Below are positions 1-5,301 of a DNA stretch of 6,544 nt, piece by piece. The notes under the pieces are model-generated. The model saw only the letters and a list, made by a program, of their open reading frames with translations. It was not told the origin of the DNA and searched no databases. The first letter of the stretch is position 1, and every line of letters starts with the position of its first letter. The stretch comes from an uncultured Acetatifactor sp. (lineage in GTDB: Bacteria; Bacillota; Clostridia; Lachnospirales; Lachnospiraceae). Made by a program: the position numbers and the translations under genes. The stretch covers positions 1 to 6,544 of the forward strand of contig CAJUCE010000078.1 in the NCBI GenBank assembly GCA_910584865.1, given 5' to 3'.

Positions 1-145
1 CTGCGCGAAGCTGGGGATACGGATCGTCCATGCAAAACCAGGCGCGTGCCAGTCCAAAGGTTAAGTAAAGAAATCCGTTATATAAAGAAATGCCCGACGA
101 GGCCTGAAATGCAGCAGCTCCGGCATGGATTTCTTTACATAATAA
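1..145. other. Left edge without a supported gene
   Basis: I see no gene I can defend here. Several frames are open across the short stretch: plus frame 1 runs to a stop at 157-159, plus frame 2 ends at 64, and the frame of the recombinase stays open on the minus strand from its stop to the window edge. None has a ribosome site or recognisable product, and open frames of this length occur by chance at this GC. The supported content is the set of repeats listed separately at 61-142, just downstream of the recombinase gene. Confidence 0.5.
61..142. repeat. Inverted and direct repeats beside the recombinase gene (possible recombination site)
   Basis: GTAAAGAAATCC at 65-76 is repeated in perfect inverted form at 127-138. 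With one mismatch the arms grow to 16 nt (61-76 and 127-142). A third related copy, TAAAGAAATGC, lies in direct orientation at 83-93, and a shorter GAAATGC at 106-112. Sets of short direct and inverted core-type repeats next to an integrase gene are typical of tyrosine recombinase binding sites at element ends. The repeats are seen directly; the att-site role is inference, because no partner end is in the window. Confidence 0.5.
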
Positions 146-1168
146 TCAATGCTTATTAAATGATTTAAGCCATGATTTCAAGTCATCATCGCTGTCCCAC
201 TTAGCATCTTCGTGAGGAACAATCTCCCTGCTTGCTGCTTCAATGGCTTCACGCTTGAGCTTTGCATCCGTTTTGGCATAAATCTCTGTGGTTTTGACGC
301 TCACATGGCCGAGCAGATCCCTTATGTAGATCAGATCGACACCAGAATCCACAAGTTCCATGGCGGCAGTATGCCGCATTTTGTGTGGGCTGAGGCTGTC
401 CGGGATCAGGTCCGGCGAACTTTCACGGGCCATGGCGCCATATTTTTTGATGATGTAATTCACACCCTGACGGGTGAACTGCCTGCCCATGTGGTTTATA
501 AAAAGCCATTCGTCCAGCTTTTCCGGTGACTGGTAGCCCATCATTTTCAAATAGTCCTGTATGATGGGGATGGAATCCTTCATTAGGGGAACGTAACGGC
601 TCTTTTTCCCTTTGCCATGTACCAGGAGCGTATGCGGTTCATGGAGTGATAAATCCTTTACCCGGATGCCGGTCAGTTCACTGACGCGGATGCCGGTGGA
701 ATACAGGAGCATCAGCATGACATAGTCACGCAGGCCGTCTGCTTTTCGTGTATCCACTTGGTCCATTAATGCAGAAACGCCATCTGTTTTCAGATATGAT
801 ATTTCTTTCTGCGGCGCCTTTTTTACAGGAATCCCAAGGATTTTCTGGCATTCATTTAGGAATTCCGGCTTTTCATACATCAGGAAACGGATAAAACAGT
901 TTATTGCTGCCTGCCTCTGGTTCCGCGTTGCTATGCCACTCTTTCTTTCAGACTGCAGCCAGTCAAGGAAACCGAGAAGGCGTTCGTAAGTCAGGCTTTT
1001 TATCGTTATCTGATCTGCAGGGATGCCGAGGATTTCATTATAGTAATCCAGAAGGTAGATAAACGCATACCGGTAGGAATCGATGGTCTTGGGCGAGCAT
1101 CCTTTTTTATTTACAAGGAAATCCGTAAGGAACCGGTTAAGGCAGATGGCAAAATCAGTCTGTTTCAT
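146..1168 (-). CDS. Tyrosine-type site-specific recombinase/integrase
   Basis: A complete 340-residue tyrosine recombinase of XerC/D or phage-integrase fold. It breaks and rejoins DNA through a 3'-phosphotyrosine at paired core sites. Residues 1-115 are the SAM-like core-binding domain and about 125-310 the catalytic domain. The active site is complete: Arg161 in GIRVSEL, the beta-hairpin Lys near 187 in HGKGKKSR, His262/Arg265 in SPHKMRHT, His288 in LLGHVS and Tyr297 in TTEIYAKT. I chose the ATG at 1168; the longer upstream reading only runs antisense through the neighbouring gene. The protein resembles the third member of the three-recombinase (RIT-like) cassettes of Lachnospiraceae, but no partners lie upstream. 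Its ATG overlaps the ATG of the rightward gene (shared CATG at 1166-1169), leaving no space for a normal divergent promoter. The family call is firm; the trio origin is inference. Confidence 0.93.
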   Translation of the reverse strand: MKQTDFAICLNRFLTDFLVNKKGCSPKTIDSYRYAFIYLLDYYNEILGIPADQITIKSLTYERLLGFLDWLQSERKSGIATRNQRQAAINCFIRFLMYEKPEFLNECQKILGIPVKKAPQKEISYLKTDGVSALMDQVDTRKADGLRDYVMLMLLYSTGIRVSELTGIRVKDLSLHEPHTLLVHGKGKKSRYVPLMKDSIPIIQDYLKMMGYQSPEKLDEWLFINHMGRQFTRQGVNYIIKKYGAMARESSPDLIPDSLSPHKMRHTAAMELVDSGVDLIYIRDLLGHVSVKTTEIYAKTDAKLKREAIEAASREIVPHEDAKWDSDDDLKSWLKSFNKH

Positions 1169-1523
1169 GAAGATCAGCCGCCTTTCCGAACACGCCATCG
1201 TGACGGAGGATTTCCTCGCCCCATCCAAAGGCGTCCCGGTGGTACAGAGGATGTACCATGGCATCTTTGACTGGCAGGACGAAGCGCAGGGCTATGCCGA
1301 AAGCCTCCGGCTGCATGAATTCCAGTATCCGGCGTCCATCGTGGCCTTCCTTGTATGCAATAAGGAAAAGGTAACCCATGGTGAATGGTACCGGCTGCAG
1401 AGAGAGGCCATGGAGCTGATGGAGGAAAAAGGGCAGACGCCTCTGGACAGCAGCTTCCACATCTTTGTCAAGGCCCACATAGAGAACCTGAAGCGGCTGC
1501 CCGGAAAGGAGGGCGCGGCATGA
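1167..1523 (+). CDS. Small conserved-type hypothetical protein, first gene of a coupled pair
   Basis: Encodes 118 residues if it starts at the ATG at 1167. The coding sense is supported by the natural look of residues 28-113, including YPASIVAFLVCN, HGEWYRLQREAMELME and TPLDSSFHIFVKAH, and by tight coupling to the next gene through an ATGA overlap at 1520-1523. I recall similar small proteins beside recombination genes in Lachnospiraceae integrative elements, but cannot assign a function. No signal peptide or membrane segment is visible. The start is uncertain: 1167 has no good ribosome site and its ATG overlaps the recombinase start on the other strand. The alternative ATG at 1251 has AGAGG directly against it. 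The gene may have lost its true 5' end at a junction near 1167. Confidence 0.7.
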   Translation: MKISRLSEHAIVTEDFLAPSKGVPVVQRMYHGIFDWQDEAQGYAESLRLHEFQYPASIVAFLVCNKEKVTHGEWYRLQREAMELMEEKGQTPLDSSFHIFVKAHIENLKRLPGKEGAA

Positions 1524-1792
1524 AAAAGGAGGAGCAGGCCATAAGATGTTCCGGGTGCAGCCACTGCAGCGGATTCCGTCCTATGGGGAACACCAGGACA
1601 GAATTCACCTGCGCCCATCCGGACCAGCGCTACATCCAGGACTACTTTTTCCGGAAGAACATGCGCAAGATGCCCGGGTTCATCGGGTTCGGGGAAAGGT
1701 ATTCAGCGGAAGTCCCTGTCAGGACCGCCCCGGCATGGTGCCCGAAGAAAAGAACACCCGAAGAAGATCGGAACGGGCAATGCCCGCCTTAG
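1520..1792 (+). CDS. Small cysteine-rich protein, possible zinc-binding
   Basis: Encodes 90 residues from the ATG at 1520, which overlaps the upstream stop (ATGA). A very strong ribosome site, AAAGGAGGG at 1505-1513, sits 6 nt before the start, so the start is secure. Cysteines lie at 10, 13, 16, 31, 74 and 88. The CxxCxxC cluster followed by CAHPDQRYI and APAWCPKK suggests a metal-binding fold, probably zinc. Middle residues MPGFIGFGERY look like a conserved core. The protein is basic and soluble, with no membrane segment. Function is unknown; its place beside a recombinase and its pairing with the gene before it suggest a mobile-element accessory role. An intrinsic terminator follows within 10 nt. 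I am confident it is a gene but not what it does. Confidence 0.75.
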   Translation: MKKEEQAIRCSGCSHCSGFRPMGNTRTEFTCAHPDQRYIQDYFFRKNMRKMPGFIGFGERYSAEVPVRTAPAWCPKKRTPEEDRNGQCPP

Positions 1793-1800
1793 AAGCAACC

Positions 1801-1839
1801 GGGGAGATGCAGCTTATGCTGTGTCTCCCCTTTTCATTT
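1801..1839 (+). terminator. Intrinsic terminator of the small gene pair
   Basis: A 13-bp stem (1801-1813 with 1818-1830, all paired if two G-U pairs are allowed) has a TTAT loop and is followed by TTTTCATTT. It lies 9 nt after the stop of the cysteine-rich gene and 5 nt from the end of the oppositely oriented abiEii-like gene, so it insulates two converging units. The minus-strand reading has no U-tract. Confidence 0.85.
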
Positions 1840-1843
1840 CCGT

Positions 1844-2758
1844 CTATCTTATGAACAGATTCCCAGCAGCAAGCGCACACATCTGCCCTATCGCTTCATC
1901 GTAGGGCACGGCATCTGCTGCAAAGTAGCTCGTAACAGCCTGATAGTCCTCCCTATAAAATGCATTGTCACAAAATTCCATGATCACCGCCGGGACATCA
2001 ACTGTGCCTTCCGCTGAAAGGCATATCGGCATCCTGGAACGATGCTCCCTCACTTCTCCTATCAATGAAGCAAATCCCTCATCAAACCTTATCAATGGAG
2101 TCAGCTTATAGATATCGTACAGATGACGCGAACAGCGCTTCGACCTTCCCTGAAGGTAATAGTCGCACAGGGCAAAGACCTTATCTATATAGGTCCGTTC
2201 CAGGGACTGCAGGTTCATGGAGAACTTTCCTAGAGAGAACCGTTCCGCTAAATCTGCCCTCCCGCGCCCTTCCAGATAGTCCCCGATATAATTGCGTATC
2301 TCAACCTCCTGCGTAGGGAAAGAATAAGAACCCAGGGCAGTCTCCAGCTTTACATACTGTGGCAGCCTGTCATCCTGAAGGCCGAACACCGATTCATAGG
2401 AGAACAGGTAGGCATTGTAGTCCCTGTCGCTCTGCGTTTCCTCCCAGTTTGCGACCGGCATCCCCAGTTCTTCGCTGATCCCCTTCAGGACAACATTCTT
2501 CAGCTTCTTCCTCCTGCTCTCCCCAATATGTTCCTTGAACGTGATGTCGATATCTTCCGAAAAACGGTCTATCACATGGAAGCCTTTCGACAGCGATGTC
2601 CCTCCTTTGAATACACACTGATCCAGCTGTTCTGAGAGCAGCTTCAGGATCAGCGTCACATAATAGTCTTTCTCCACTACAGCCAGCGTCCTCCCGCTGC
2701 TGTCAGATGCCTGTCCGACCATATCCTTAAATATTTCCCTATCCTTGTGCAGATACAT
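1844..2758 (-). CDS. abiEii: AbiEii/AbiGii-family nucleotidyltransferase (type IV TA toxin)
   Basis: A 304-residue protein of the AbiEii/AbiGii toxin family. Members are DNA polymerase beta-like nucleotidyltransferases; studied members (MenT type) transfer nucleotides to tRNA and block growth, and the system protects against phage. Visible motifs are EKDYYVT at 29-35, the nucleotide-binding KGGTSLSK at 51-58 with metal-binding SEDID at 67-71, the motif III region with YIDKVFALCDYY at 190-201 (Lys193), and motif IV RHLYDIYKL at 211-219 (Asp215). All key residues are present, so the enzyme is probably active. I chose the ATG at 2758 because a GAGGGGG ribosome site precedes it; a TTG 13 codons upstream extends the frame but lacks one. 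The gene lies 66 nt downstream of the AbiEi-like gene on the same strand, in the usual antitoxin-then-toxin order. The substrate is not predictable from sequence. Confidence 0.92.
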   Translation of the reverse strand: MYLHKDREIFKDMVGQASDSSGRTLAVVEKDYYVTLILKLLSEQLDQCVFKGGTSLSKGFHVIDRFSEDIDITFKEHIGESRRKKLKNVVLKGISEELGMPVANWEETQSDRDYNAYLFSYESVFGLQDDRLPQYVKLETALGSYSFPTQEVEIRNYIGDYLEGRGRADLAERFSLGKFSMNLQSLERTYIDKVFALCDYYLQGRSKRCSRHLYDIYKLTPLIRFDEGFASLIGEVREHRSRMPICLSAEGTVDVPAVIMEFCDNAFYREDYQAVTSYFAADAVPYDEAIGQMCALAAGNLFIR

Positions 2759-2772
2759 TTCTATACCCCCTC

Positions 2773-2787
2773 TGCCCGCTTCGGGCA
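2773..2787 (-). promoter_or_regulatory. Hairpin just upstream of the toxin ribosome site
   Basis: TGCCCG and CGGGCA pair over a 3-nt loop (perfect 6-bp, GC-rich stem). On the minus-strand mRNA the hairpin ends a few bases before the GAGGGGG ribosome site of the AbiEii-like gene. It may limit ribosome loading on the toxin gene. The structure is seen in sequence; the regulatory role is inference. Confidence 0.4.
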
Positions 2788-2798
2788 TACCAATCAAT

Positions 2799-2823
2799 AG
2801 TATGGAAGTTTTACTTCCATACT
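2799..2823 (-). promoter_or_regulatory. Perfect 11-bp hairpin between antitoxin and toxin genes
   Basis: AGTATGGAAGT at 2799-2809 and its exact complement at 2813-2823 enclose a 3-nt loop. On the minus strand the hairpin begins one or two bases after the stop codon of the AbiEi-like gene. There is no U-tract after it, so it is a poor terminator. Possible roles are a partial transcription barrier, an mRNA-processing or stability element that lowers toxin output, or a protein-binding palindrome. The structure is certain; the role is open. Confidence 0.55.
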
Positions 2824-2824
2824 T

Positions 2825-3463
2825 TTACCCCCTGTCCGCATCAATGGTTCCGAAATCGATACCCGTCTCATAGATTGCCTTGTATATCTTCAGCGGATAC
2901 TTAGCAAGGAACCTATCAACCACTGCTCTGGTAAGGGCATGCTCCCTGGCGTAGCCCGTGAGGATACGCCCGCAGGCCTCCGGTTCCTCTTCCGCACACT
3001 TCTCCAGGTCCTTCAGGCAGTCCAGGAACTGCAGGACAGCCACGTTTTCATCCGTGACCTCCACCACTGGACGCCGCAGGATGTACTTCTGGTTCTTTAT
3101 GGCCAGCTCCCGAATCTGCGCCGGTGCAAAGTTGCTAGTAATCTCCTCCGTAAGCGGCACCTGCGTGGACAGCCCCATACGGTTTGCTAAGGTATATCCC
3201 GAATAGTACCCTACCCTTCTCCCCCTGCGCCTGACATATTTATGGAGTGCAACCGTATCCGCCGTCAAGGCCATCCGTTCCCCGAAGATATCCGTTCTGG
3301 GGAAGTAATATATCCCTGCTTCAAACCGGCACAGGAGGCCATCATCAGTGAGCCTCTTTAAGTGATACCGGAGGTTCTCTTCCGATAACCCGGGAATGGA
3401 AATATCCCCTGAGAAAATCGGTTCCCCAAGTTCATAATTCCCTTTCAGATACTCATACAGCAT
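2825..3463 (-). CDS. AbiEi-like/DUF6088-type antitoxin and transcriptional regulator
   Basis: A 212-residue antitoxin of the type IV AbiE system. Such proteins have an N-terminal winged helix-turn-helix that represses the operon and a C-terminal domain needed for antitoxicity, without stable binding of the toxin. Here residues 20-55 form the winged helix (SEENLRYHLKRLTDDGLL, then GIYYFP). YYSGYTLANRMGLSTQVP at 86-103 and the following TSN are the hallmark block of AbiEi/DUF6088 proteins. I chose the ATG at 3463 because AAGGGAG sits 8 nt before it; the in-frame GTG at 3472 lies right against that site. The gene is first in a two-gene leftward operon with the AbiEii-like toxin and has its own near-consensus promoter at 3511-3539. 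No damage is visible, so the pair appears functional. Confidence 0.88.
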   Translation of the reverse strand: MLYEYLKGNYELGEPIFSGDISIPGLSEENLRYHLKRLTDDGLLCRFEAGIYYFPRTDIFGERMALTADTVALHKYVRRRGRRVGYYSGYTLANRMGLSTQVPLTEEITSNFAPAQIRELAIKNQKYILRRPVVEVTDENVAVLQFLDCLKDLEKCAEEEPEACGRILTGYAREHALTRAVVDRFLAKYPLKIYKAIYETGIDFGTIDADRG

Positions 3464-3510
3464 AGCCCCCACTCCCTTTCGGTTTGTAAATTTATCTTTT
3501 ACTTATTGTT

Positions 3511-3539
3511 AGTATACCCAAAATCCGAAATTCTGTCAA
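3511..3539 (-). promoter_or_regulatory. Sigma-A promoter of the abiE-like operon
   Basis: On the minus strand TTGACA (3539-3534) is followed after exactly 17 nt by TATACT (3516-3511). This is a nearly ideal vegetative promoter and predicts a start near 3503, giving an untranslated leader of about 40 nt before the ATG at 3463. Confidence 0.88.
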
Positions 3540-3544
3540 CAGAA
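3531..3544. promoter_or_regulatory. Small palindrome over the -35 box, candidate operator
   Basis: TTCTGT and ACAGAA form a perfect 6-bp inverted repeat with a 2-nt centre, covering the whole -35 hexamer of the abiE-like promoter. AbiEi proteins autoregulate by binding inverted repeats at their promoter, so this is a reasonable operator candidate. It is short, and binding by this protein is inference. Confidence 0.35.
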
Positions 3545-3638
3545 AGAAATGGTAAATGCAATCCTGGTGCAGACATGGACAACAGCTGCATGATTTCATA
3601 ACTATATCTACCTTTTATTTATCCGATACACAGAAGAT

Positions 3639-3684
3639 ACACAATATATAGTATTTTCTATTTGACTAAATCTATATATTGTGT
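3639..3684 (+). promoter_or_regulatory. Two NrdR-like boxes (3639-3654 and 3669-3684)
   Basis: The first box, ACACAATATATAGTAT, matches the NrdR-box pattern acaCwAtATaTwGtgt at 15 of 16 positions as I recall it. The second, AATCTATATATTGTGT, matches at 14. Start-to-start distance is 30 bp, close to three helical turns, as expected for tandem NrdR sites. Together they also form a perfect 13-bp inverted repeat (3639-3651 and 3672-3684). NrdR is the dATP/ATP-sensing repressor of ribonucleotide reductase genes. The second box occupies the spacer between the -35 and -10 hexamers. No nrd gene follows; the next coding remnant is a DNA ligase. Confidence 0.7.
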
Positions 3685-3690
3685 TATCAT
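3662..3690 (+). promoter_or_regulatory. Rightward sigma-A promoter under the NrdR-like boxes
   Basis: TTGACT at 3662-3667 and TATCAT at 3685-3690 are 17 nt apart, each one base from consensus. The predicted start is near 3697. The transcript would run into the terminator at 3754-3803 and, if it reads through, towards the ligase remnant. Confidence 0.75.
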
Positions 3691-3753
3691 AACCTTGTTA
3701 TTGATTTTTGTGCAGTTCCAGGACAATAAGCACACGCTGTTTAAGTTTGTACG

Positions 3754-3803
3754 GAGTCAGGAAGTATAAAGTGCGGGCCACTTTACGCTTTCTGGCTCTT
3801 TTT
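3754..3803 (+). terminator. Strong intrinsic terminator early in the leader
   Basis: A 20-bp stem (3754-3773 with 3779-3798) contains one true mismatch and a few G-U pairs, has a 5-nt CGGGC loop, and is followed by five T. It lies about 60 nt after the predicted start of the NrdR-box promoter, so most transcripts should stop at about 107 nt. It may be an attenuator, the end of a small RNA, or the end of a lost gene. No antiterminator pairing was obvious. Confidence 0.8.
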
Positions 3804-3853
3804 ATGCCTGTAGGAGCAATCTTACAGGCCGTCATGCAGCATGTCTGCACGCA

Positions 3854-3902
3854 GGCAGGAATGATCCGGCAGCCCAGGCCGCCATCATCTCCTGCCTTTT
3901 TT
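3854..3902 (+). terminator. Second intrinsic terminator in the leader
   Basis: GGCAGGAATGAT at 3854-3865 pairs with 3884-3896 through 12 bp with a single bulged C (3889). A smaller inner stem CGGC/GCCG sits in the loop, and six T follow at 3897-3902. It lies about 150 nt upstream of the ligase start, so the ligase remnant is doubly cut off from the NrdR-box promoter. Confidence 0.85.
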
Positions 3903-4048
3903 AGTGTAGGTAATAGGCGGGACGGGAATGCTTGCATCCCACTTGGCAGATACCGCGGCAGCAAAACGGCAAGCAGTGCAGGAAAGGAGGCCGGAAACAG
4001 GGACACACAGATTCAATGGCAAAATCTAAAAGAAAAGAGGAAAAAAGA
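3903..4048 (+). other. Leader before the ligase remnant
   Basis: I see no gene here. There is a short quasi-palindrome, GGGAATGC/GCATCCC, at 3924-3940, and a purine-rich run approaching the start. An ATG at 4016 in the ligase frame has no good ribosome site. AGAGG at 4036-4040, 8 nt before the ATG at 4049, decides the start of the ligase remnant. Confidence 0.5.
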
Positions 4049-4761
4049 ATGTCACAGGCAACAGATCGAATCCATGAACTGGTGGACAGGCTCAACCAGT
4101 ACCGCCACGAATACTACAACCAGGATGCGCCCAGCGTTTCCGATGCGGTCTATGACCGCCTTTACGACGAGCTGGAACTCAATGTGCTAAGGTAAAGCAC
4201 ATGGGAGAAGGACACCGGCATCATCTTAAGCAACTCCCCCACCCAGACCGTAGGCTATAAGGCCGTCAGCAGCCTGGAGAAGGTGCGGCATGACATCCCG
4301 CTGCTCTCTCTGGCCAAGACCAAGGCGGTAAGCGACCTGGCTTCCTTCCTGAAGGGCCATGCGGCGCTGCTCATGCTGAAGCTGGACGGCCTGACCGTGA
4401 AGCTCGTCTACGAAGACGGGAGGCTTGCGGAAGCCTCTACCAGAGGGGACGGCGAGGAGGGGGAGAATGTCACCCACAACATCGCTGCCTTCCGGAACGT
4501 GCCGCTGTCCATCCCCTACAAAGAGCGCCTTGTAATAACCGGCGAGGGGTTCATCCACAAGAGCGACTTCGAGCGCCTGAAGGATAGGCCACCGGGAGCG
4601 ACGGGAAGCCCTACCGCAACGCAAGGAACCTGGCCTCCGGCTCCATCCGGAGCCTGGACGCAGCGGCCTGCAGGGAGCGGGAGGTCAGCTTCTGTGCCTT
4701 CAATGTGCTTGAGGGCCTGGACGAATTCGAGGATGCACGGGACAGCCGTAATGGCCTTAAG
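4049..4761 (+). pseudogene. ligA: NAD+-dependent DNA ligase LigA, N-terminal remnant
   Basis: LigA seals nicks using NAD+ through a lysine-AMP intermediate. The remnant starts at ATG 4049 with the NAD+-binding domain Ia (RLNQYRHEYYNQDAPSVSDA, YDRLYDEL). It continues with SNSPTQTVG, the IPLLSLAKTK block, the catalytic KLDG (Lys about 104 after repair), STRGDGEEGENVTHN and, in another frame, YRNARNLASGS and FNVLEGLDE. Three lesions are visible. A 21-nt palindrome at 4182-4202 introduces a TAA at 4193-4195; removing it restores ELELREKDTG. A frameshift lies between about 4583 and 4600. After about 4761 the rest of the adenylation domain, OB fold, zinc finger, HhH and BRCT regions are gone, about 430 residues of a usual 650-670. 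It cannot make a ligase. It may be an accessory second copy rather than the chromosomal ligA. Confidence 0.92.
4182..4202. repeat. 21-nt palindromic insert in ligA
   Basis: ATGTGCT (4182-4188), a 7-nt loop AAGGTAA and AGCACAT (4196-4202) form a perfect 7-7-7 hairpin. Deleting exactly these 21 nt turns the broken reading into ELELREKDTGIILSNSP, which has the length and spacing expected for LigA. The loop supplies the in-frame TAA stop. The palindrome and the restored frame are seen directly; that it arrived as a unit is inference. Confidence 0.65.
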
Positions 4762-4768
4762 CACCAGG

Positions 4769-4959
4769 GGCGAAAAGGATGATGTGGACGATGAGATGAA
4801 GGATTTTCTGGCTTATATCGAAAACAGCACTGACGCCTGTGCACAGGAGACCTCCAGCCCGCTGGTCAAGGCAATCCATAAGAGGGTAACTGAATAAAGC
4901 TGGACAGGGATATGGAGCTCCAGTATATAAATGTCCTACAGAGGCAAGGGGGAATATAA
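4769..4959 (+). pseudogene. C-terminal tail of a PD-(D/E)XK (Rpn-type) family transposase
   Basis: From about 4769 the frame reads GEKDDVDDEMKDFLAYIENS, then SSPLVKAIHKRVTE and a stop at 4895-4897. Shifting frame near 4893 continues IKLDRDMELQYINVLQRQ up to a TAA at 4957-4959. This pattern (a DDV-EM-FL-YI stretch, then HKRV, then D-EME-QYM--LQR) is what I know from the C-terminal half of Rpn-family recombination-promoting nuclease/putative transposases, which are abundant in Lachnospiraceae. The N-terminal nuclease core is missing, and the fragment is joined directly to the ligase remnant near 4762-4768. Its stop overlaps the ATG of the next gene (TAATG). It is non-functional. Confidence 0.7.
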
Positions 4960-5001
4960 TGTCAGAAGGAATCGTTTATCAGAATAAGGATATTTTATTC
5001 A

Positions 5002-5041
5002 TGACAATAGAATCTGCACGAAGTGTGGATTCTATTGTATT
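5002..5041. repeat. About 40-nt hairpin insert
   Basis: ACAATAGAATC (5004-5014) and GATTCTATTGT (5028-5038) are perfect 11-bp arms. The 13 nt between them can add five more pairs (two G-U), leaving a GAA loop. The gene resumes at 5044. Removing 5002-5041 gives LFKILGQTY, with AAG at the join. The exact limits cannot be fixed, and I see no clear target duplication. Confidence 0.65.
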
Positions 5042-5202
5042 AGATCCTCGGCCAGACTTATAAAGAAAAAAGTTTTGCGGCATATGGCATCGACCTGCCG
5101 CCAATCAGGGAACTGCTTCCCACGGACCTGCCGAGGATTGCTGCAAATGAAAAAAGCATTGACAACCTGTTTTTGCTGGAAGACGGCACTTATGCGATTG
5201 TA

Positions 5203-5301
5203 TACTGCAGACCGCCGGAATTTACAATAGGAAAACAAGTAAAGTTACCTGGCCGACGGTCTGCAGTCAGGATTCTCGGCAAATTTTACCAGCGTGCAGT
5301 A
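5203..5301. mobile_element. 99-nt miniature inverted-repeat element flanked by TA
   Basis: The element has perfect 9-bp ends when the TA at each side is counted (TATACTGCA at 5201-5209 and TGCAGTATA at 5295-5303). Inside, ACTGCAGACCGCCGG at 5204-5218 pairs with 5253-5267 with one mismatch. Removing one TA plus the 99 nt joins GCGATTGTA to GATTACGAG and restores AIVDYES in frame. The TA on both sides fits a TA target duplication, as made by IS630/Tc1-mariner-type transposases. No transposase is encoded, so it must move in trans if at all. Confidence 0.75.

Noticed and set aside
61..142. CRISPR array
   Set aside because: The repeats are 7-12 nt, mixed in orientation and with uneven spacing; no cas gene is present.
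212..529. Plus-strand open frame inside the recombinase
   Set aside because: It is antisense to the catalytic domain, where all active-site residues are read on the minus strand.
1155..1478. Minus-strand 107-codon frame antisense to the 1167 gene
   Set aside because: The plus-strand reading is more protein-like and is coupled to the next gene. Only the last few codons (HETD*) might be a recombinase relic, noted as a finding.
1385..1519. N-terminal extension of the cysteine-rich protein from 1385
   Set aside because: The strong AAAGGAGGG site and ATGA coupling place the start at 1520; the extension is the other frame of the upstream gene.
3697..3902. Cobalamin riboswitch between the NrdR-like boxes and the next gene
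   Set aside because: The B12-box and the GCCACTG-type conserved blocks are not present in order; the hairpins are explained as terminators.
3708..4190. Open frame of 160 codons on the plus strand
   Set aside because: It crosses two intrinsic terminators, has no ribosome site, and its end overlaps the LigA N-terminus in a different frame. Composition is not protein-like.
4178..4709. Shared 10-mer TCAATGTGCT at the ligA insert and again near 4700
   Set aside because: Repeats of this length are expected by chance in 6.5 kb; there is no longer match to suggest the insert was copied from there.
4283..4897. Single 204-residue protein
   Set aside because: The frame is a chance join of a LigA piece, a shifted stretch (about 4586-4768) with no sensible sequence, and a transposase tail.
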